NCBI RefSeq assembly: GCF_017654315.1
Contig: NZ_CP072203.1
Location: 5,952,001-6,016,000, forward strand
Length of the DNA stretch: 64,000 nt
Reading direction: 5' to 3'
Source of the DNA: Gordonia polyisoprenivorans
GTDB taxonomy: Bacteria; Actinomycetota; Actinomycetes; Mycobacteriales; Mycobacteriaceae
Part shown: positions 27,318 through 34,700 of the stretch, piece by piece
Layout of the letters: each line of letters opens with the position of its first letter
Numbering within the stretch: the first letter of the stretch is position 1
The notes under the pieces: model-generated
Database searches by the model: none
The model's input: the letters and a program-made list of their open reading frames with translations, nothing else
Told to the model about the DNA's origin: nothing
Position numbers and translations under genes: made by a program

Positions 27318-27645
27318 CCTCGGAGCATCTGGTGATCCGGTGTCTGACAGATCATGCCCTGGAAACTTAGAGGCGTTCGCCGACAAGCACTTCCTCGTGA
27401 TGCGCCCACGTACGTGCCGTGCGGATGCTGGAAGTCGGCCCCAGCCATGCCGACCGCGCGGACCTCTACGGCGATCCCCGGAGTTGCCGGCGCTCCAGCA
27501 CCGACTCCCACTTCGGTGCGAGAGCCCCTGCTGTCGGGTCGAGGAAAGCGGCTAGCATCAACATTCCCTACTGTAACGGCGATTACAGTAGGGAATGTAC
27601 TCGCGGGCGAGCATCACCACAAGAGCGGGATTGAGACTTGCCGGC
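27318..27645. other. Intergenic stretch between convergent genes containing a long hairpin
   Basis: This 328-base gap lies between TetR (+) and a ligase gene (-). Short frames are open on both strands but none looks like a known protein. The notable structure is the inverted repeat at 27561-27598, described separately. Both transcripts must end here. Confidence 0.5.
27561..27598. terminator. Perfect 16-bp inverted repeat with 6-base loop
   Basis: ACATTCCCTACTGTAA (27561-27576), loop CGGCGA, and the exact complement TTACAGTAGGGAATGT (27583-27598). Lying between convergent genes, it could act as a bidirectional terminator hairpin, but no T-run follows on either strand and the stem is only moderately GC-rich. 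It could instead be a mobile-element end remnant or protein-binding site. Confidence 0.55.
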
Positions 27646-29154
27646 CTATCGGGTTGGGCGGTGGGCCTTGGACCAGTCGACTGCCCGTCGGAGATCGGGC
27701 TTGAGGTATTTGCCGCTTGGGTTGCGCGGAAGTGGATCCGGTGAGACGTAGATGAATTCGGGCCGGCAGAAGACGGGCAGCGACTCCCGCGCGAATTCGG
27801 AGACTTTGCCGGGGTCAACCTGACCCCCTGGTTCCGGTGAGACGATCACACCGACTCGTTCGCCCAGCTCATCATCTGGGACTCCGATGACGGCAACTTC
27901 GAATACTCCGGGGGCGCCGATGAGCACGTTCTCGACCTCGACGCAGTAGACCTTCTCACCGCCTCTACTTATGCAGTCCTTGAGTCGATCGACGATCCAC
28001 AACACGCCATCTTGATCGCGGCGTGCGAGATCGCCAGTCGAGATCCATTGGTCCTCTGGAGCGTCCGCTGACGTCCCATTCCAGTAGCCCGCCATCATGC
28101 TTGCCCCCCGGGCGAACAGTTCCCCGGCCCCGGTCGGGTCCTGGTTGCGAATCTCTATCTCCACCGCGGGCATCGGTAACCCGATGGCGCCCGCATGGCT
28201 GAGGGCAAAACGATTCGGCAGGGCGGTCAATACTCCGGTTGATTCGGTGCATCCAAACCCGTTCACGAGTGAGGCCTGGGGGAAAAGGGACCGGAGTAGC
28301 GGCGCGAGTTCCGGTGGAACGGGCGCACCACCGAACAGGGCTGCGGTCACCGACCCCGTATTCGCACTCGCGGCCGCCGGATGATGGGCGACCCGCCAGT
28401 AGACTGTCGGAACCGAAATCAATTGGTTGATTTGTTCACTCTCGATAATGGTCAAGAGCGATCCCACGTCAAAAGCAGGCATGATGATTGACGTACCCGC
28501 GATGTGAGTTGTGGCGAGCAACTGGGAATGGCAGCCGGTGACGTGGAAGAGCGGGACGGAAATAAGGCTGCGATGGCCTTCCACCTCAGGCATCGCATCG
28601 ATGAGCATGTGGCGTGTGTTCTCAGCAGCAGTCCACAGACTGCGATGGCTCATTGCGACGCCCTTCGGCGTGCCTGTAGTACCACTGGTGTAGACGATCT
28701 CGGCAATGGAGGCCGGCTGAGCTGACGGCTGCGATGATTGCGAACTCCCGATCGGAAGTCTGGCGGGATCGTTGATCACCACAGCGCACTGCGCGTGCGC
28801 GATCTGACTGGCCTTGTCCCGGTCCGGAAGACGTGAATTCAGCGGCACCACCGCGCATCCCGCGAGATGACCACCCCAGTACGCGACGACCCATTCGACA
28901 CCGTTCGGAAGATCGATACCGACGCGGTCTCCTGGGCGGATGCCGTTGGCGGACAGGCCCTGAGCCAACGCTTGCGCACGATCGAAGAGTTCTGCATACG
29001 TCAGCCGCGCACTGCCCGGGACCACGATTGCCTCTCGCTCGGGCGCTCGCGATACCGCGCGCCGTAAGATGTCCACGATCGACGATTCCTGTGCGGCGTA
29101 TTCGAGAAGTCCGTCCGCCCCTCGTCGTATTCCTCTGTCAATTTCGGTGTTCAT
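27646..29154 (-). CDS. Acyl-CoA ligase (AMP-forming)
   Basis: A 502-residue ANL ligase: YTSGTTGTPKGVAMSH near residue 155, FGCTESTGV near 298, WISTGDLARRDQDGVLWIVDR near 367-387 with the downstream hinge SRGGEKVYCVEVE, and the terminal RNPSGKYLK lysine motif near 483. Its ATG overlaps the preceding phosphotransferase stop (ATGA), giving a cupin/phosphotransferase/ligase operon. It would activate an organic acid to its CoA ester. The divergent TetR gene at 31331 probably controls the operon. The neighbour pairing with a kinase-fold protein recurs elsewhere in actinobacterial catabolic clusters. Confidence 0.9.
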   Translation of the reverse strand: MNTEIDRGIRRGADGLLEYAAQESSIVDILRRAVSRAPEREAIVVPGSARLTYAELFDRAQALAQGLSANGIRPGDRVGIDLPNGVEWVVAYWGGHLAGCAVVPLNSRLPDRDKASQIAHAQCAVVINDPARLPIGSSQSSQPSAQPASIAEIVYTSGTTGTPKGVAMSHRSLWTAAENTRHMLIDAMPEVEGHRSLISVPLFHVTGCHSQLLATTHIAGTSIIMPAFDVGSLLTIIESEQINQLISVPTVYWRVAHHPAAASANTGSVTAALFGGAPVPPELAPLLRSLFPQASLVNGFGCTESTGVLTALPNRFALSHAGAIGLPMPAVEIEIRNQDPTGAGELFARGASMMAGYWNGTSADAPEDQWISTGDLARRDQDGVLWIVDRLKDCISRGGEKVYCVEVENVLIGAPGVFEVAVIGVPDDELGERVGVIVSPEPGGQVDPGKVSEFARESLPVFCRPEFIYVSPDPLPRNPSGKYLKPDLRRAVDWSKAHRPTR

Positions 29155-30647
29155 TGCTGACCTCGTTCAGGTGCTGCTCCTGGTCGTGCGTTGACCTCGG
29201 ACCAATCGACCTTCTGGACGGTGAAATTGCGAACGTCTCGCATGGCGGGATCAAGGATCATCTGTTGGCGACGCAATCGTTGATAGAGAAACGCCACGAT
29301 CGAGGTGTCCTCGTCTGGTCTCGCTTTCAGCACATATTGCTCGAGGGCCTCGTCAGCCTCGCGCCAATTGTTGGGCCGGACTCCCAGCAGGGCTTCCTCA
29401 TCGGCGCGGTCGAGCTGCTCAGTCGCGTCGGCGAGCTCGTCGGCACTGCCGATCGCGATAGCCATGTCGCGGGCAATGCGAATGCGGAATGCGGCGAAGT
29501 CCTCATCGCTGAGATCGCTCAGGATGTCGTCGAGCACACGCTCAATCGATCGCGACCATGGTCGGCGTCGCGATCCAGCCCCTGGCACGTCGTCGAAGTC
29601 TTGGGGGAGTTCGGCTCCGGTTTCCTCCGCGATTATCGTCAGGCAAATCAGTTGAGCCATTACGGACCACGCCTCCCACTGCGCGAGGTCGAATCGCGAA
29701 CTCGGATCGAACCGCTCTCCAATCGACAGCATCGAGGTGAGAACTGCAAACCGAACCGCATTGAAGTTGACGACATGTGAGTCGACATCGCGGCCCGTGC
29801 TCTCGGCATAGTGTTTGAACGCAAGGGTCAGGTTCCCAATCGGCTGCGCGGTATCACGCATTCGCATTGCACCGAGGTCTGCGAGAGGGTCACCAAGACA
29901 GGCGAATTCGACGTCCATGACCGCGGTCATATGACCGCTCTGGTGCAGGAACTGCCCAGCATCGAAATGAACCCAGGTCACCTCCGAACGCTGTGGGATG
30001 TTGCGCCGGATCCATCCGATGATGAACTCATGAACGGGATCCGGTGTGGGCTTCACCTTTCGGTACCACGATTCCGACAGGTCAAACCCCATCAATCCGA
30101 TCTGGGTAGGATCGGACGGTCGTCCAAAACCTTGCTTCTCGAACTCATCGGGATCAATGTCCTGCGCCCTGACGAGGGCATCGATGTATTCGAGTAAGAC
30201 GTCGTCGCGGTGGTGCTGTGGATCGTGATCGTCGAAACGGTCCTTACCCGGGACCGCGTCCATCAGGATTCCCTCGGGAGCAGGGCACAATCCATACAGT
30301 TTCGGTACTGGGACTCCGTGACGCTGAAGCACCTCCATGATTCGATGCTCCCGTTTGATGGAGAGTGTCTCCGTCCACGGCATCGGCTCTTCCCGCTGAC
30401 ACCGGAGATACAGGGTCCGACTCGCTTCGCTCTCGTCAGACTGGATCTCGATGAACCATGCCGGACGCCATCTGCCCTGCCTGCGGACACGGATGACAGG
30501 ACGCCCTACGCATCGCTCCACCCACTCGAATGCTCCAGGCCAGGGTGCGGGCAGCGTATCCCACCGGTCGATCCAAGTGTCATCGTGTGAGCCGTGTGCT
30601 TCCGATGCGGGAGCATCGATGACGATTTCGGAGTCTGTTGCGGTCAC
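29151..30647 (-). CDS. Large kinase-fold phosphotransferase with altered catalytic loop
   Basis: About 498 residues, longer than usual for the APH family. The catalytic loop is WVHFDAGQFLH instead of HxDxxxxN: two residues appear missing after HFD and Gln replaces the usual Asn. The metal-binding motif VMDVEFACLGDPLADLG is intact. GTG 30647 is chosen because GAGGAAGG lies 10 bases upstream; a TTG at 30674 would extend it by 9 residues. The variant loop resembles a subgroup I associate with actinobacterial catabolic clusters, whose activity is untested as far as I know. It overlaps the ligase gene and follows a cupin gene. Confidence 0.78.
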   Translation of the reverse strand: MTATDSEIVIDAPASEAHGSHDDTWIDRWDTLPAPWPGAFEWVERCVGRPVIRVRRQGRWRPAWFIEIQSDESEASRTLYLRCQREEPMPWTETLSIKREHRIMEVLQRHGVPVPKLYGLCPAPEGILMDAVPGKDRFDDHDPQHHRDDVLLEYIDALVRAQDIDPDEFEKQGFGRPSDPTQIGLMGFDLSESWYRKVKPTPDPVHEFIIGWIRRNIPQRSEVTWVHFDAGQFLHQSGHMTAVMDVEFACLGDPLADLGAMRMRDTAQPIGNLTLAFKHYAESTGRDVDSHVVNFNAVRFAVLTSMLSIGERFDPSSRFDLAQWEAWSVMAQLICLTIIAEETGAELPQDFDDVPGAGSRRRPWSRSIERVLDDILSDLSDEDFAAFRIRIARDMAIAIGSADELADATEQLDRADEEALLGVRPNNWREADEALEQYVLKARPDEDTSIVAFLYQRLRRQQMILDPAMRDVRNFTVQKVDWSEVNARPGAAPERGQQ

Positions 30648-30675
30648 TTCGACGGAGCCTTCCTCGCCGGCCAAT

Positions 30676-31200
30676 TCAGCGGGCGCCGTCGATCATGGTC
30701 AAGACCGCCACGGTCGGCCCGTCCGAGCGATTGCTCCACGCGTGTGCTGTGCCTCGCTGAACGAACGTGTCCCCCGGCAGCAGGCGAACTTCTTCGGTCT
30801 CGAGAACCGCGAACAGCTCACCGGACAACACGGTGATCACGTCGACGGTGTCGGTCGTGTGGAATCCGTGCGCGACGTCACTGTTGGTTTCGGATGCCCC
30901 TGTCGCCGCTAGCGCAGCCGAGTACAGTTCCGGGTCACTTTGCCATTCCTTGTCGGGCGGGAAGCAGGCGACGAGCACTTTCAATCCGTTCTTGGGCGGA
31001 ATCACCTGGTATTCATCAGTCTGGACGAACACGTCGCTGGTCACGGGGACAGGCACGGCGGCCACGGACAAGACGTCGTTCAAGGTGGCAACCGGCGTCG
31101 CGGCCCGCTCTGTCGTGTTCGCATCGCTCACGACGCACGACTTGCCGTCTGGGCCGACACCCGAAACAACCACACGCGACTGGAATTCGTTCTTACTCAT
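30676..31200 (-). CDS. Cupin-domain protein
   Basis: A 174-residue protein from ATG 31200 (alternatives at 31212 ATG and 31221 TTG are in frame). The C-terminal cupin has HTTDTVDVITVLSGELFAVLE, LLPGDTFVQRG and HAWSNRSDGPTVAV, giving the two cupin motifs; the first motif has H-TTD-V instead of the full His-rich set, so metal binding is uncertain. The N-terminal third is variable. Relatives are annotated only as cupin proteins near catabolic genes. It is first in the operon with the phosphotransferase and ligase genes, divergent from TetR 31331 with a palindrome between. A ligand-binding or isomerase-like role is possible. Confidence 0.78.
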   Translation of the reverse strand: MSKNEFQSRVVVSGVGPDGKSCVVSDANTTERAATPVATLNDVLSVAAVPVPVTSDVFVQTDEYQVIPPKNGLKVLVACFPPDKEWQSDPELYSAALAATGASETNSDVAHGFHTTDTVDVITVLSGELFAVLETEEVRLLPGDTFVQRGTAHAWSNRSDGPTVAVLTMIDGAR

Positions 31201-31214
31201 GCTGTTCCACATTC

Positions 31215-31231
31215 TGTTCAATAATCGAACA
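31215..31231. promoter_or_regulatory. 17-bp operator-like palindrome
   Basis: TGTTCAATAATCGAACA has perfect 5-bp outer arms and a largely symmetric centre. It lies 15 bases upstream of the cupin ATG and about 100 bases upstream of the divergent TetR start at 31331, the expected site for a TetR operator. Confidence 0.55.
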
Positions 31232-31330
31232 CAGATTAGACGATCTGCGTAGTGACAGTGATCGTATTACGTACGAATCCCGTAGGCAATAGGTTCGGCT
31301 CGTCGCTTTGAGAGGCAGTACCGTGTCAGA

Positions 31331-31963
31331 GTGGCCACACACAACTCATCATCGCGGCAGGTACCTCGCCGTCCTCCGGGTCGCAAGCGTGACAAGAGCA
31401 AGGAACGGGCACTGCTCGACGCCGCACTTGATGTGTACTCGGAGGTGGGCTGGGCATCATTCAACTTCGAAGGCGTCGCGCGCCGTTCCGGAGTTGGGAA
31501 GCCGGCAATCTACTTGCGATGGGCTACCAAAGAAGAGCTCTTGCTGGATGCATTCGGCATCCTGGACCTACCTCACGTGGATACCGATACCGGAAGTCTC
31601 GAGGGCGACCTGATGGAACTTGGTCTTGCGCTCCTCGACTGGTGGATGTCTACGGGCGCACGTGCGTGGCAACGACTGCAACTCGACTCGTCCGTCTTCG
31701 CCGAGCTCTCGGACACCGTGCTTCGGGAGCACATGCGGCGAAATGTGCGTGCGGCAGAGGCCATCGTTGACCGAGCTCTCCTCCGAGGCGACATCGACGA
31801 CCGCGCAGGAGGGATCATCGTGCTCGAGATGGTTAACGGTGCGATCTTCACGCGGATCTTCGATACGCCGCCTGATCGTCGGGATGCATTCAGGGAGAAG
31901 GGCGCCGCCTATGTTCGACGGCTGGCGATGATGGCCGCGACCGCTGCGACAATTCGGGATTGA
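31331..31963 (+). CDS. TetR-family transcriptional regulator
   Basis: A 210-residue regulator beginning at GTG 31331. After a basic arm (RRPPGRKRDKSKER) the HTH reads LLDAALDVYSEVGWASFNFEG then RRSGVGKPAIYLRWATKEEL, the typical TetR_N fold. The C-terminal domain is of the TetR_C type with WWMSTGARAWQRLQLDSSVF. GAGGCAG lies 12-18 bases upstream. It is divergent from the cupin/phosphotransferase/ligase operon and ends 39 bases from the convergent ligase at 32003. It probably represses the divergent operon through the palindrome at 31215. Confidence 0.88.
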   Translation: MATHNSSSRQVPRRPPGRKRDKSKERALLDAALDVYSEVGWASFNFEGVARRSGVGKPAIYLRWATKEELLLDAFGILDLPHVDTDTGSLEGDLMELGLALLDWWMSTGARAWQRLQLDSSVFAELSDTVLREHMRRNVRAAEAIVDRALLRGDIDDRAGGIIVLEMVNGAIFTRIFDTPPDRRDAFREKGAAYVRRLAMMAATAATIRD

Positions 31964-32002
31964 AGTGACGAAACAGCCTCTCGTCGCCTTGTAGATATAG
32001 AA

Positions 32003-33544
32003 TCAGGACAGTGCGTGCCGCATCCGAAGCTCCTTCTTGAGGATCTTGTTGGCGGCGCTCAGCGGAAGCGTGTCGACGAACTCTATCGTGCGCGGCACCT
32101 TGTATCCCGCAAGCGTCTCGCGCGCGTACGAAATGAGGTCCTCGGCGCGAGGTTGGGTGCCGGTCCGGGGAACAACGACCGCATGCACCCTTTCTCCCCA
32201 GGTAGGGTCGGGTAACCCGATAACCGCGACTGCGTCGACGTCCTCGTGTCGGGCGAGGGCGCGCTCGACCTCGATCGAGAAGACATTCTCACCGCCGGTC
32301 AGAATCATGTCCTTGATCCGATCGACAACGTAGACGTAGCCGTCTGCGTCGGCATACGCAGCGTCGCCTGTGTAAAGCCATCCATTGCGAATAGTTTCAG
32401 ATGTCTCGTCGTCGCGATTCCAGTATCCGAGCATGAGTCCGGGCGTGCGCACGGCTAGTTCCCCGACCTCACCACTTGGCACCTCAGTGTCAGACGCATC
32501 GACGATCTTGAACTCAGTAAACGGGCTCGCGACACCGGTGGCACCCAACTTTGAGTTGAGTGGACTGTCTGGACGATGGACGTCGGGCGGAAGCATCAGA
32601 GTCATCGCGGTCTCGGTCATCCCATAGCCCTGCATGAACTTGACGTGCGGCATTGCGTCCATTGCTTGTTTCAGGAGTGATGGATTTATCGGCGCGGTCC
32701 CGTAAACGAGTTGCCTCAGAGATGAGAGGTCGCGGTCTGCGCTGTGCGGGTCGTTCAACAGCATTGCCAGCATCGTAGGTGCAAGGAGCATGTCAGTGAC
32801 ACCGTGTCGTTCTACTGCCTCGGCAACGACCGCCGGGACAAATCCGGGTACCAGAACGTGAGTACCGTTTCCGAACCAGTGACCCGACGCCATCTGGATA
32901 CCACCCATATGGAATAGCGGAGCGCAATGAAGCAGTAATTCACTTGTCCCGCATCCCATTGTCCGCATTCCGACACCGCCGCAGACAATGCTGTCGTGAC
33001 TGAGCAATGCACCCTTGGGATAGCCGGTCGTTCCGCCGGAGAACAGGATGCACGCTGGATCCTGTCCTCCGAAGCCGGCATCCGGAACCGGTGGCCCATC
33101 GTTCATCAGGTCGAGCATGGTCGTACTGTCGTGTACGTCTGAACCGTCCATGCTGATTACTGCGCGTATGGACGGACACTCCGCACGAATGGTGTCGACG
33201 CGGTCGGCGAATGAACGATCAACCAGTAGCACCGAAGTCTCGACGTCGTTGAGTGAGTAAATCATCTCGTCGGTCGACCAGCGAATGTTCAGGGGAGCGG
33301 TGATGGCTCCAATCCACCACGCTGCCTGGTAGTGCAGCAAAAATCGGTCGGAATTAAGTGCGAGCGCGCTAACTCGATCGCCGGACCTGACGCCGAGTTC
33401 GAGCAACCCGCCAGCGAGCCTCTGGACATTGTCTCTGAACTCACGATGGGTGAGTTGACGGTCTCCGTCGATGGTAGCCAGGCAGTCAGGCGATATGCGG
33501 GCCGCACGAGAGACCGGCTGAGTCAGGTGGAAGCCACGAGCCAC
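32003..33544 (-). CDS. Acyl-CoA ligase (AMP-forming), FadD-type
   Basis: A 513-residue ANL ligase starting at GTG 33544, one base after the SnoaL stop. FSGGTTGYPKGALLSH near residue 175 is the A3 motif, with Gly in place of the first Ser-Thr pair residue. GYGMTETAMTL near 315, GWLYTGDAAYADADGYVYVVDR near 390 and NKILKKEL at the C-terminus follow. It should activate a carboxylic acid. It forms a two-gene unit with a SnoaL-fold gene, and the next unit upstream (34.2-36.3 kb) has the same gene pair in reversed order. Confidence 0.9.
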   Translation of the reverse strand: MARGFHLTQPVSRAARISPDCLATIDGDRQLTHREFRDNVQRLAGGLLELGVRSGDRVSALALNSDRFLLHYQAAWWIGAITAPLNIRWSTDEMIYSLNDVETSVLLVDRSFADRVDTIRAECPSIRAVISMDGSDVHDSTTMLDLMNDGPPVPDAGFGGQDPACILFSGGTTGYPKGALLSHDSIVCGGVGMRTMGCGTSELLLHCAPLFHMGGIQMASGHWFGNGTHVLVPGFVPAVVAEAVERHGVTDMLLAPTMLAMLLNDPHSADRDLSSLRQLVYGTAPINPSLLKQAMDAMPHVKFMQGYGMTETAMTLMLPPDVHRPDSPLNSKLGATGVASPFTEFKIVDASDTEVPSGEVGELAVRTPGLMLGYWNRDDETSETIRNGWLYTGDAAYADADGYVYVVDRIKDMILTGGENVFSIEVERALARHEDVDAVAVIGLPDPTWGERVHAVVVPRTGTQPRAEDLISYARETLAGYKVPRTIEFVDTLPLSAANKILKKELRMRHALS

Positions 33545-33545
33545 G

Positions 33546-34001
33546 TCAGTCGTCGATTCCGAGCTGTTGGATGAAATTGCGAACGTCGTAATAGTCTTTG
33601 TGGTAACTCACGCGTCCCGCCGCATCTGAGCGGCAAACCGCTACTCCAGGGACGGAGTAGCGGCGGCCTGTCGGCGGATGCAACTTCTCGCCGAGGGAGA
33701 GTGGTCCGTCAGCCGTCCCGGACCAAATCCACTCGGCAACAAAGGCGTTTCCGTCTGAAACGATTGAAGTGAAATCCACCAAGGTGTCGCTCGAGAATCT
33801 CAGCATGTGTCTGAAGAAGCGCGCCACGTCGGCCACGCCGGTGTACGTATGGCCCATACCGGAGTCGATGTACACACCATTGTCCGCAAACACCTCGCGA
33901 AGGAGCGACTCGTCCCCGGAAGACCACGCGGTGGTGTAGTGCTGGAGGAATTTCTTGTCGTCCGGTCGAATCAAGTGGTCGGTGTCATCAGACTCGGTCA
34001 T
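33546..34001 (-). CDS. SnoaL/NTF2-fold protein
   Basis: A 151-residue protein with AAAGGAA before ATG 34001. TTAWSSGDESLLREVFADNGVYIDSGMG and the GVADVARFFRHML segment give the NTF2-like cone fold; VDFTSIVSDGNAFVAEWIWSGTADG continues the sheet. Relatives include steroid delta-isomerase-like and polyketide cyclase-like enzymes and many uncharacterised proteins. Translation is nearly coupled to the following ligase gene. Acting on the same substrate as that ligase is a plausible inference. Confidence 0.78.
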   Translation of the reverse strand: MTESDDTDHLIRPDDKKFLQHYTTAWSSGDESLLREVFADNGVYIDSGMGHTYTGVADVARFFRHMLRFSSDTLVDFTSIVSDGNAFVAEWIWSGTADGPLSLGEKLHPPTGRRYSVPGVAVCRSDAAGRVSYHKDYYDVRNFIQQLGIDD

Positions 34002-34108
34002 TGAGTTCCTTTCGAACCGCGTGGGCTCACTAATGTATTGTAGAATAAATACTTTGAGCGGTCCCAGTCAATCGAGGAAAGTTCGAGTGGGCCTGTAGGC
34101 AAGGGCCA

Positions 34109-34147
34109 AGCACTGAGACCCTCCGCAGCGAGGATGGTCTCAGTGCT
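34109..34147 (-). terminator. 12-bp stem hairpin between two - strand units
   Basis: AGCACTGAGACC (34109-34120) pairs exactly with GGTCTCAGTGCT (34136-34147) around a 15-base loop that can form a further short stem. It lies downstream of the SnoaL gene at 34244 and upstream of the next - strand unit, so it may terminate the upstream transcript. Only a weak T-rich tail (TTGGCCCTTG) follows on the - strand. Confidence 0.5.
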
Positions 34148-34243
34148 CGGCAACTCCGCGAGGCGCGAGGGATCATCTGACCGGCGCGCATGGAGGGCGG
34201 ATGCCTCGTCGTCCTGTTCTTACTCTGCGTGGACGCAGCGAAC

Positions 34244-34669
34244 TCAGGAGGCGGTCTTCCTCGTGCCGGCAGTCATGGTCAGCCGATCCATGTATGCGTG
34301 GTCGCGCGAGAGCTGGTTGCCGCGGACGTGGATGAGGTCCATCCCACCTTCGGTGATCGTCGGTGCGGATCCGTCCCGAGGGGTGATGTCGACTTCCCAA
34401 ACGCATACCTGAGCGTTCGCCCCTGCAATTCTCCGGTCTTCGAGCACTCGGAATTGCATATCCCAAACTTTGAAGAACTTGGTCAGATATCGACGAAGTC
34501 GTTCGCGACCTTGGATCGTGCCTGTTGCCGCAGGGTCTCGGTAATCAACATCTTCGGTGTATGTCTGTAGCGTTGCCTCGACGTCCAACGAGTTCCAGGC
34601 TTCAATGCATCGCTTGGTCGCCGCGAAGATCTCCTCGTCTGAAAGCAGCTGTTCGGTGGGTGCGGTCAT
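34244..34669 (-). CDS. SnoaL/NTF2-fold protein
   Basis: A 141-residue protein from ATG 34669, with AAGGAG upstream; a longer open frame to 34783 would overlap the ligase gene and is rejected. ATKRCIEAWNSLDVEATLQTY, EDVDYRDPAATGTIQGRERL and FKVWDMQFRVLEDRRIAG are typical of SnoaL-like ester-cyclase proteins. It follows the ligase at 34701-36281 after 31 bases and probably shares its transcript. The function is unknown; the repeated ligase-SnoaL pairing suggests action on a CoA ester or its oxidised derivative. Confidence 0.78.
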   Translation of the reverse strand: MTAPTEQLLSDEEIFAATKRCIEAWNSLDVEATLQTYTEDVDYRDPAATGTIQGRERLRRYLTKFFKVWDMQFRVLEDRRIAGANAQVCVWEVDITPRDGSAPTITEGGMDLIHVRGNQLSRDHAYMDRLTMTAGTRKTAS

Positions 34670-34700
34670 GACAGTTCTCCTTCTATTTTGACAAAAAATT

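Noticed and set aside
28833..29780. 315-codon + strand frame across the ligase/phosphotransferase junction
   Set aside because: Antisense shadow of two overlapping genes with clear motifs on the other strand.
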